Source: Mucilaginibacter sp. L196 | GTDB lineage: Bacteria > Bacteroidota > Bacteroidia > Sphingobacteriales > Sphingobacteriaceae | Assembly: GCF_009765905.1 (NCBI RefSeq) | Contig: NZ_LMUO01000011.1 | Location: 341,187 to 405,186 of the forward strand | Direction: 5' to 3' | DNA: 64,000 bases | Part shown: positions 58,032-64,000 of the stretch, in pieces | How positions within the stretch are numbered: position 1 is the stretch's first letter | Layout of the letters: every line of letters begins with the position of its first letter | Made by a program: the position numbers and the translations under genes | The notes under the pieces: generated by a model | Databases searched by the model: none | What the model saw: only the letters and a program-made list of their open reading frames with translations | What the model was told of the DNA's origin: nothing

Positions 58032-59168
58032 ATGGCTAATGAAAATTGCAACATTATTTCAATCGCATTCAGGCATATATTGTTACTCGGAATTGCTATA
58101 CTGTGCCTTAATGCAAAAAGCAAACCAAAAATATTGCCCGATAGGGCGTTGATATTTAATAGGGCGCAAAGTTTAAACAATGGTATCAGTGTTTCGTGGT
58201 TGGAGCAGGTTTGGAATAAGAATGTATTAGATACCAGTGAAATTAACCCTGCCGATTTAAGGTTGCTTAAAAAACTCGGGTTTAAAAGTATTCGCCTACC
58301 TGTAGCCTTTGCTTATTACGAATCGCACCAAATACCGATTGAAAAAGTTTTGGCACATGTTGATTATGTAGTAAAAGAGTGCAACCTGTATGGGTTTAAA
58401 TTAATAATAGATTACCATGGCGGTAACTTAAATGACAGCAATTATTTAGCGGAAACACCCAAAATTATTAAATTATGGTCGGTTTTGGTAAAACGTTATA
58501 TCAACCAAAACCCAAACAACCTTTTTTTTGAATTGTATAATGAGCCGCCGCACATGAACCCTCAAATTTGGAAAGATGCCGCATATAATATTGTTACCGC
58601 CATACGCGAAGTTGATAAGCACCGAACCTTGATTGTTGGCGCATCAAATTATAACAGTATTTATGAGCTAAGCCGGTTTGTAAGGCTTGCAGATGAAAAC
58701 ATTATATACACTTTCCATTTTTATGAGCCTTTTCTTTTTACCCACCAGGGTGCAGAATGGGTAGGCGCGGCTGCGGCAACAACTGGGGTATCATTTCCAT
58801 ATAATGGGGAAAATTTCCCAAAGCTTAATCCCGGGACGGCAGGTACCTGGGGTGAAGCTAATTACAAACAATACCCGCGAGATGGCAACGAGCAATCGCT
58901 CAGGGACAAGTTACAAATCGTTAAAAACTGGAGCAATAAATATGACGTACCCATACTGTGCGGCGAATATGGCGTTTATAATAAATATGCCGGTTTGGAT
59001 AGCCGGTGCCGTTATATTAAAGCAATGCGAGGCGCGTTAAAAGGATTAAATATACCCGGTATGTTGTGGGAATATAACGATGGGTTCTCCATTTTTACAG
59101 GGCCGCCGTCTGTTGAGAATTTACCCACATGTATGAAAGATGCCATAGGTTATACCGCTACAAAATGA
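58032..59168 (+). CDS. Family 5 glycoside hydrolase (endoglucanase-like)
   Basis: 378 residues with a membrane or secretion segment at the N-terminus (about 12-29) and one TIM-barrel catalytic domain. The acid/base Glu171 lies in FELYNEPPH and the nucleophile Glu312 in LCGEYGVYN, both in the strand-4 and strand-7 positions of GH5; RLPVAFAYYE is the strand-2 Arg region and IIDYHGGN the strand-3 region. It is divergent from the kinase/BcsB-like/GT2 unit by 84 bases. In cellulose loci an endoglucanase (BcsZ) trims the nascent polymer; the context suggests the same job here. Confidence 0.9.
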   Translation: MANENCNIISIAFRHILLLGIAILCLNAKSKPKILPDRALIFNRAQSLNNGISVSWLEQVWNKNVLDTSEINPADLRLLKKLGFKSIRLPVAFAYYESHQIPIEKVLAHVDYVVKECNLYGFKLIIDYHGGNLNDSNYLAETPKIIKLWSVLVKRYINQNPNNLFFELYNEPPHMNPQIWKDAAYNIVTAIREVDKHRTLIVGASNYNSIYELSRFVRLADENIIYTFHFYEPFLFTHQGAEWVGAAAATTGVSFPYNGENFPKLNPGTAGTWGEANYKQYPRDGNEQSLRDKLQIVKNWSNKYDVPILCGEYGVYNKYAGLDSRCRYIKAMRGALKGLNIPGMLWEYNDGFSIFTGPPSVENLPTCMKDAIGYTATK

Positions 59169-59194
59169 TATATTTTTATTTATATTAAAATAAG

Positions 59195-59202
59195 TACATT
59201 TG
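59195..59202 (+). promoter_or_regulatory. -7 box of the acyl-ACP desaturase gene
   Basis: TACATTTG matches TAnnTTTG and lies 19 bases before the start codon; no clear -33 TTG is seen. Confidence 0.5.
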
Positions 59203-59221
59203 CAATTTACTGATACATTTT

Positions 59222-60199
59222 ATGAAATTCTTTGAAGATAAGAGACGGGAAGTAATGGTACATATCGAGAAATTTATGCTCGAAAAAATGGGTGAATATT
59301 TGAAGCCGATTGATACCATATGGCAACCATCCGACTTTTTACCAGATGCTTCGAGAGATACATTTTTTAGTGAAATTAAAGAGATGCAGGAGAGCGCCAA
59401 AGGGTTATCATATGACCTGGTTGCTGTACTGATTGGTGATACCATTACCGAAGAAGCTTTGCCAAGCTATGAATCATGGTTGGCGATGGTTCAGGGTGTA
59501 TCTGATGATGAAGAAGGTGGCTGGATGAAATGGAACCGCCATTGGACCGCTGAAGAAAACCGCCACGGTGATTTGCTGAATAAATACTTATACCTATCGG
59601 GCCGTGTTAATATGCGCATGATGGAGGTATCAACCCAATACCTGATCGCTGATGGTTTTGACATCGGTACAGGGCATGATCCTTACCGCAATTTTATTTA
59701 CACTTCATTCCAGGAACTGGCTACCAATATTTCTCACCGCCGTGTGGCTTCACAGGCTAAAAAGGATGGTGATACCTTGTTATCAAAAATGTGTGGTGTG
59801 ATCGCGTCTGACGAGGCCCGCCATGCCAAGGCGTATAAACATTTTATCGAAAAAATATTCGAGGTTGACCCTAACGGTGCCATGCTCGCTTTTGAAGATA
59901 TGATGCGCAAAAAGATTGTTATGCCTGCGCACTTTTTGCGTGAGGTAGGATTAAAGATAGGCCAAACTTTTGGTCACTTTACCGATGCCGCGCAACGCCT
60001 GGGTATTTACACCGCTATTGACTACGTAGATATTTTAAAGGAATTGATTGAGGACTGGCACATTGAAAGCATGCCCGAGCTTAACGAAGCCGGCGAAAAA
60101 GCACGTGATTATATAGTAAGCCTGCCAAACCGTTTACTGCGCGTTGCCGAACGTATGAAAAATCCCATGTTAGAGTATAAATTTACTTGGATTAATTAA
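59222..60199 (+). CDS. Acyl-ACP desaturase (ferritin-like di-iron)
   Basis: 325 residues, of the soluble stearoyl-ACP desaturase family otherwise common in plants and actinobacteria. Di-iron ligands are seen in EENRHGDLL (ExxH) and SDEARHAKAY (ExxRH), with further Glu in LYLSGR-region helices. It inserts a double bond in acyl-ACP, tuning membrane fluidity; it needs ferredoxin, which is not encoded here. The length is normal, and a good -7 promoter box precedes it. A GC-rich repeat follows its stop directly. Confidence 0.93.
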   Translation: MKFFEDKRREVMVHIEKFMLEKMGEYLKPIDTIWQPSDFLPDASRDTFFSEIKEMQESAKGLSYDLVAVLIGDTITEEALPSYESWLAMVQGVSDDEEGGWMKWNRHWTAEENRHGDLLNKYLYLSGRVNMRMMEVSTQYLIADGFDIGTGHDPYRNFIYTSFQELATNISHRRVASQAKKDGDTLLSKMCGVIASDEARHAKAYKHFIEKIFEVDPNGAMLAFEDMMRKKIVMPAHFLREVGLKIGQTFGHFTDAAQRLGIYTAIDYVDILKELIEDWHIESMPELNEAGEKARDYIVSLPNRLLRVAERMKNPMLEYKFTWIN

Positions 60200-60283
60200 G
60201 CCCCACCCAACCCTCCCCGGAAGGGAGGGCTTTAAAAAGCTTTAAAATAAAGTCTCCCCTACCGGGGGAGATTTAGAGGGGGC
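60200..60283. repeat. GC-rich double-hairpin repeat (copy 2)
   Basis: GCCCCACCCAACCCTCCC-CGGAA-GGGAGGGC, a short A/T bridge, then TCTCCCC-TACC-GGGGGAGA and TTTAGAGGGGGC. It lies between the desaturase stop and the convergent gene stop at 60288. Confidence 0.9.
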
Positions 60284-60287
60284 GGAT

Positions 60288-60614
60288 TCATCCCTCCTGC
60301 ACCAGATCTGTGCCGCCTTTGCCGGATAGATCGTCAAATAATTCATTCATAACACTTTCCAGAGTTAACGAGTTTACATCATCTACATAATGCTCTGAAC
60401 GGGTTATGTTGAGTTTGTCGTTATCTAATTCGATGCGGTATAGTACCCCTTCGTACAGTTCGGGAAGGGTTATTTCTATGGCATTTCCGGTATTATCTAC
60501 ATTGTATTTAAATATAGTAGGCTTGTGCTTATTAAACAACGGGTTTAAGTTTTGGGACAGATGATTGTATATGGCATCGATTTTAAGCGGCTTATGCAGG
60601 GTTATCGTTTTCAT
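60288..60614 (-). CDS. Small hypothetical protein
   Basis: 108 residues, without a signal peptide or membrane segment; KYNVDNTGNAIEITLPELYEGVLYRIELDND suggests alternating beta-strands. I recognise no family. It is flanked on both sides by copies of the same double-hairpin repeat in the same orientation (60200-60283 and 60678-60783), which might mean it travels or duplicated with them. Confidence 0.6.
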   Translation of the reverse strand: MKTITLHKPLKIDAIYNHLSQNLNPLFNKHKPTIFKYNVDNTGNAIEITLPELYEGVLYRIELDNDKLNITRSEHYVDDVNSLTLESVMNELFDDLSGKGGTDLVQEG

Positions 60615-60677
60615 GTAAAAATGACTTTATATATAAATTTACAACCAAAAGTGTATTAATATTGTTTGTATTAAAAA

Positions 60678-60783
60678 GCCTACCCAACCCTCCCCGGAAG
60701 GGAGGGCTTTAAAATAGGTGTTTAATATTAAATTTAACAATAAAATAAAAAGTCTCCCCTACCGGGGGAGATATAGAGGGGGC
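60678..60783. repeat. GC-rich double-hairpin repeat (copy 3)
   Basis: Same hairpins as copy 2 but with a longer A/T bridge (60712-60752), giving 106 bases. The 3' end AGAGGGGGC is only four bases before the ATG of the aldo/keto reductase, so the repeat supplies its leader and perhaps its ribosome-binding region. Confidence 0.9.
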
Positions 60784-60787
60784 TTAT

Positions 60788-61813
60788 ATGAAATACAAAT
60801 TACTGGGTCGTTCAGGTCTTAAAGTTTCGGAATTTTGTTTGGGTACCATGGGTTTTGGTACCGAAGGCGGCTGGGGTGCTGATGCTGCCACCAGCTTCGA
60901 TATAATGGATGCCTTTGCCAATGCTGGCGGCAATTTTATTGATACCGCCAATGTTTACAAGCTTGGTACCAGCGAAAAGATTATCGGAGATTATTTGAGT
61001 AATCACGATAGGGATTATTTCGCGCTGGCGACAAAATATACGTTGAAGGATAACATCACCAACCCAAACGCATCGGGCAATAACCGCAAGAATATGATGC
61101 GTGGCGTTGAGGAAAGTTTGAAGCGCTTAAAAACTGATTTTATTGATGTGTTGTACCTGCACATTTGGGATGATATTACCCCGATTGATGAGGTATTGCG
61201 CGGTATGGATGATTTGATCAAGCAAGGCAAAATAAACTATGCCGCGATAAGCGATACACCGGCCTGGGTGGTAGCCAAAGGCAATACCCTTGCCGAACTG
61301 ATGGGCTGGAGCCAGTTTATTGCTTTGCAAGTTGAATATAGTTTACTGCAACGCACACCGGAGCGCGAGCTGATACCGATGGCTAAACATTTTGGGATGA
61401 CGGTTACGCCCTGGGCACCATTGGCAGGCGGTGCATTAACCGGCAAATATTTGCGCGGCGAAAAAGGCCGCATCAAACCCGAAAGTAACCGTTTGAGTGA
61501 ACACAGTGAGAAAATTACTAAAGTAGTTATTGCTATTGCGGATGAACTGGGTATATCGCCGGGGAATGTGGCTTTAGCTTGGACAAGACAGCAGGGTTTC
61601 TCGTGCATCCCGATCATCGGTGCTACTAAGGTTGACCAGCTGCATGATAATTTGAAAACGATGGATGTTACGCTTAACGACGATCAACTGAAAAGGCTGG
61701 ATGAGGTTAGCGCTATATCGCTTGGCTTTCCCGGCGACTTTTTTAAGGAGGAAGCGGTTAGGACTAATTCATTCGGCGGGTTTTATGATAGGGTGGAGAA
61801 GCGTAATCGATAA
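60788..61813 (+). CDS. Aldo/keto reductase
   Basis: 341 residues in a TIM barrel with the NADPH-dependent tetrad: Asp in FIDTANVY, Tyr in the same segment, Lys in LATKYT and His in LYLHIWD. IPIIGATKVDQLHDNL is the phosphate-binding part. It belongs to the large AKR group with VIT potassium-channel beta-like and general dehydrogenase members, so the substrate is not defined. No operon partner is evident. Confidence 0.92.
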   Translation: MKYKLLGRSGLKVSEFCLGTMGFGTEGGWGADAATSFDIMDAFANAGGNFIDTANVYKLGTSEKIIGDYLSNHDRDYFALATKYTLKDNITNPNASGNNRKNMMRGVEESLKRLKTDFIDVLYLHIWDDITPIDEVLRGMDDLIKQGKINYAAISDTPAWVVAKGNTLAELMGWSQFIALQVEYSLLQRTPERELIPMAKHFGMTVTPWAPLAGGALTGKYLRGEKGRIKPESNRLSEHSEKITKVVIAIADELGISPGNVALAWTRQQGFSCIPIIGATKVDQLHDNLKTMDVTLNDDQLKRLDEVSAISLGFPGDFFKEEAVRTNSFGGFYDRVEKRNR

Positions 61814-61861
61814 TATGCCTGTAAGTGGTTGATTATTAAAAATAAATAGTAAACATCAACC

Positions 61862-61981
61862 ATGAAAAAAAGATTCATCAGCGCGGTATTGCTTGCTTTA
61901 ACGCTGGCAGTACTGGGTAGTAGCAGCTGCGCGCCAAGGCATCAATTGCCGCCTCCGCCACCGGGCGTGCCAAATCATTAA
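61862..61981 (+). CDS. 39-residue Pro-rich small lipoprotein
   Basis: MKKRFISAVLLALTLAVLGS followed by SSCAPRHQL and a PPPPPGVPNH tail. The lipobox GSSSC predicts a mature peptide of only about 17 residues. It is followed by a terminator. It is below usual annotation limits; support comes from the signal and lipobox. Confidence 0.6.
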   Translation: MKKRFISAVLLALTLAVLGSSSCAPRHQLPPPPPGVPNH

Positions 61982-61987
61982 AATATT

Positions 61988-62018
61988 AAGCCTTTAACAT
62001 TTTGTTAAAGGCTTTTTG
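61988..62018 (+). terminator. Intrinsic terminator after the small lipoprotein
   Basis: AAGCCTTTAACA-TTTTG-TTAAAGGCTT then TTTG, directly after the stop. Confidence 0.85.
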
Positions 62019-62040
62019 TTATTTATCTGCATTTAGGCAT

Positions 62041-62048
62041 TATCTTTG
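62041..62048 (+). promoter_or_regulatory. -7 box of the 62077 lipoprotein gene
   Basis: TATCTTTG matches TAnnTTTG; a TTG at 62016-62018 gives a 22-base spacer, slightly long. It rules out the upstream reading-frame extension to 62002 as coding. Confidence 0.55.
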
Positions 62049-62076
62049 CCTAGACTTAAACTTAAATCACAATTTA

Positions 62077-62613
62077 ATGAAAAAACTATTACTCTTCTCG
62101 GCATGTATAATGCTTGCTTTCGCATCTTGTAAAAAAAGTGACCCTACTAAATCTAATACTACTGCTGTTGGCACTATCTCGGCAACTATTGGCGGAGTTA
62201 ACGAAACCTTTACCACATCGGTGGTGGCTGAGTCGGCTGATACTCCGTCTTATACTATTGCCATATCCGGTTTTAGAGGTACAGGCGCTACCCAGGAGGG
62301 TATCCAAATTGGGATATCATCCTATAAGCCGATTACTACGGGGACTTATACTATTTCATCAGCACTTAGCAACGATGTTGTTTATACTCCTTTTGTAGGA
62401 TATTATAAAAACACATCAGTTTCAAGCCTTGTAACATTTGGTACAGATTTTTCGGCAGTTCATATTACTACGATTATTATTACATCCCTAAGCAGTACAA
62501 ATGTACAAGGCACTTTTAGCGGTGTACTAATTAATGAAGACGGAACCAGCACAGATACCCAAACTATTACCGATGGTAAATTTGATGTTAACATCACTAA
62601 GGCAAATCAGTAA
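62077..62613 (+). CDS. Lipoprotein of unknown function
   Basis: 178 residues from ATG 62077 (MKKLLLFSACIM), a lipoprotein with FASCKKS. The mature part is Thr/Ser-rich and beta-prone (GTISATIGGVNETFTTSVV; TIAISGFRG) and ends with GKFDVNITKANQ, like the DUF6252-type or other beta-barrel/lipid-binding lipoproteins of Bacteroidota. I cannot assign a family. It has its own promoter box. Confidence 0.78.
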   Translation: MKKLLLFSACIMLAFASCKKSDPTKSNTTAVGTISATIGGVNETFTTSVVAESADTPSYTIAISGFRGTGATQEGIQIGISSYKPITTGTYTISSALSNDVVYTPFVGYYKNTSVSSLVTFGTDFSAVHITTIIITSLSSTNVQGTFSGVLINEDGTSTDTQTITDGKFDVNITKANQ

Positions 62614-62726
62614 GTTTTTTTAAGCACATGTTAAAATAATGTAACCCGGATTAATCCTTTTGCATTTAATTGTATCCAATAAATAAACAGCCGCAAATTT
62701 GGTTGTCGAAATTAAAACATACGATT

Positions 62727-62846
62727 ATGAAAAAGAGAATTTTTGCATTAGCATTGATAATAGGAGTAGCGGTTGTATCAGTAACATCAGGTTGCTATGT
62801 AGGTTATGGTTACCCACATCACCACCATTATTACCGGGGTTATTAA
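62727..62846 (+). CDS. 39-residue His/Tyr-rich small lipoprotein
   Basis: MKKRIFALALIIGVAVVSVT followed by SGCYVGYGYPHHHHYYRGY. The lipobox TSGC predicts a mature peptide of 17 residues with a His/Tyr-rich tail that could bind metal. It is the same length as the lipoprotein at 61862. A terminator follows within 30 bases. Confidence 0.6.
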   Translation: MKKRIFALALIIGVAVVSVTSGCYVGYGYPHHHHYYRGY

Positions 62847-62873
62847 GAAATTTTAGAGTGAGTGTTTATATAT

Positions 62874-62909
62874 AAAGAGTCTTGAGTTTTTTCAAGGCTC
62901 TTTTTTTGT
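62874..62909 (+). terminator. Intrinsic terminator after the His-rich lipoprotein
   Basis: AAAGAGTCTTGA and TCAAGGCTCTTT with a GTTTTT loop (one mismatch), followed by TTTT. Confidence 0.85.
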
Positions 62910-62949
62910 GGTAGATGTTACTTAGCTTTAGGGCGAAACCTTATTGCCT

Positions 62950-63828
62950 ATGAAAAAAATACTGCTTACCTGCTTTTTTACCATCTTAATAGTTCAGGCA
63001 TTTGCACAGCAAACGCAGCATATTGATACTGTTTTAAAATTTGATAAACGCTTTACCAGATGCGAGTTGAAATGGGTTGTAATGCCGAAGAAAGATACTT
63101 CAGCACGATATTATTACGGGTTTATTTACATCGATGAGATGGCTGGATTTACGCTGGACCTTAAAGGGTTTTTCACCATTGATGCTAATGGACATTATGT
63201 TGGTGATACCAGTATGACCAGAACCCGGTCTCTTAAATATAGGTTGCAGCCAAATACAATGAACGTAGCGTTACCGCCACCACAGCATTTTAAGGAGTTA
63301 AATATACAACCGCGCCCAGGCTGGGTAAATTTATACTATAAATTCAATAATGATACATCAACGTTTTATAACTACCGAATGGGCTTTAATTATAATGCTG
63401 CAGGCGATAGCGAAACGGCGTTAATGTATCTGGATAAAGCATACAAAGCTAACCCGCATTACAAGGGTTTGGAGTTTGAGGTTGCTTATGCTTACAATGC
63501 ATTAAGCAGGCCTGATGATGCTATTACAGTATTAGAGAACGGGGTTAAATATGATCCTAAGAACATCATGTTCTATCGCGAGCTGGGCTATGCTTATATG
63601 AATAAAAAGGATTATAATAAGGCAATAGCGCTTTATAAGCAAGGCATTAGTTTGTACCCGGATGCACAAGGGAGTAACGAAACCAAAGCTGAGATGGCTT
63701 TTAATTTGGCAAGCGTGTACCACAAAATGGGTAAAGATGATGACTATAAGGAATGGGTAGTGAAAGCAAAAGGATGGTCGTTGCCTAATTCGGATATATA
63801 TAAAGCTGCGGTTAGGTTGGGATTTTGA
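62950..63828 (+). CDS. Exported TPR protein
   Basis: 292 residues from ATG 62950, with a signal peptide ending AFAQ. Residues about 25-120 are beta-rich (MPKKDTSARYYYGFIYIDEM), then about 130-270 carry TPR repeats (YRMGFNYNAAGDSETALMYLDKAYK, here split; EVAYAYNALSRPDDAITVLE; ELGYAYMNKKDYNKAIALY). The partner is unknown. It is the last gene in the window. Confidence 0.82.
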   Translation: MKKILLTCFFTILIVQAFAQQTQHIDTVLKFDKRFTRCELKWVVMPKKDTSARYYYGFIYIDEMAGFTLDLKGFFTIDANGHYVGDTSMTRTRSLKYRLQPNTMNVALPPPQHFKELNIQPRPGWVNLYYKFNNDTSTFYNYRMGFNYNAAGDSETALMYLDKAYKANPHYKGLEFEVAYAYNALSRPDDAITVLENGVKYDPKNIMFYRELGYAYMNKKDYNKAIALYKQGISLYPDAQGSNETKAEMAFNLASVYHKMGKDDDYKEWVVKAKGWSLPNSDIYKAAVRLGF

Positions 63829-63843
63829 TACACAGCCCCTGTT

Positions 63844-63905
63844 ACCTAAACCCGATTGCAGCGGATACCGGCTACTTCGGCGAGGCTCAGTGCGGGCCCG
63901 AGCTT
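63844..63905. repeat. Structured dispersed element (CCCGAT-GCGGATACCGG type), copy 2
   Basis: Starts ACCTAAACCCGATTGCAG then CGGATACCGGC, matching 49802-49829 with two substitutions. The 3' half differs from copy 1. Next comes TGTCATTAAGTTAAGGGGG (63915-63933). Confidence 0.6.
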
Positions 63906-63942
63906 AATGCCCAATGTCATTAAGTTAAGGGGGCGCCAAGCA

Positions 63943-64000
63943 TATAGCCCCCTCTAAATCTCCCCCGGAAGGGGAGACTTTAGCTTCGCCCGCGTTTGTT
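63943..64000. repeat. GC-rich double-hairpin repeat (copy 4, runs off window)
   Basis: AGCCCCCTCTAAATCTCCCC then CGGAAGGGGAGACTTTAGC: the minus-oriented form of the element, without the inserted palindrome seen at 28133-28153. The second half lies outside the window. Confidence 0.8.

Overview
The window looks like a chromosomal segment of a Bacteroidota bacterium, most likely family Sphingobacteriaceae (a Mucilaginibacter- or Pedobacter-like genome). The placement is my inference. It rests on the 16S sequence style, the alternative complex III plus caa3-type oxidase gene order, DUF4835, DUF4286, GldB-like and DUF983 proteins, the Bacteroidota promoter motif TAnnTTTG in front of several genes, and few purine-rich ribosome binding sites. 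I see no phage, CRISPR array, insertion sequence or plasmid functions.

Layout. 1-9361 is a respiratory block read on the + strand: the end of alternative complex III (ActF), cytochrome oxidase subunits II and I, heme A and heme O synthases, two subunit III proteins, a subunit IV, a Sco-type copper chaperone and a DUF420 (CtaM-like) protein. Together they move electrons from quinol to oxygen, and they include the heme and copper assembly factors of the oxidase. 9386-28938 is mixed housekeeping and envelope content: DUF983, DUF2461, an OmpA-like lipoprotein, a phosphoesterase, TPR proteins, NAD synthetase, a GldB-like lipoprotein, TlpA, EttA and an aquaporin. It also holds a lipoprotein of the S9 peptidase fold that has lost catalytic residues, encoded next to a histidine kinase/response regulator pair. 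29431-42724 carries clpC, fabI, recN, a BlaI/M56 regulatory pair, a DUF4835 gene, coaBC, rpoZ and bamD.

42725-49510 is a complete ribosomal RNA operon (16S, tRNA-Ile, tRNA-Ala, 23S, 5S). It is preceded by a degenerate tandem repeat array and three tandem promoters, contains clear RNase III-type processing stems, and has spacers packed with low-complexity inverted word repeats. A structured non-coding stretch follows it (49557-49911).

50985-59168 is the most interesting region. It looks like an exopolysaccharide synthase locus built on the cellulose synthase plan: a family 2 glycosyltransferase with an N-terminal GspE/MshEN-type domain, a BcsB-like periplasmic partner, a polytopic membrane protein, an orphan membrane histidine kinase and, divergently, a family 5 glycoside hydrolase. 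59222-64000 holds an acyl-ACP desaturase, an aldo/keto reductase, several small lipoproteins and a TPR protein, interspersed with dispersed hairpin repeats.

Dispersed repeats are abundant in the intergenic gaps: at least three palindromic families, a GC-rich double-hairpin element in four copies, and long inverted arms made of short repeated words. Coordinates of RNA ends and repeat borders are estimates within a few bases.
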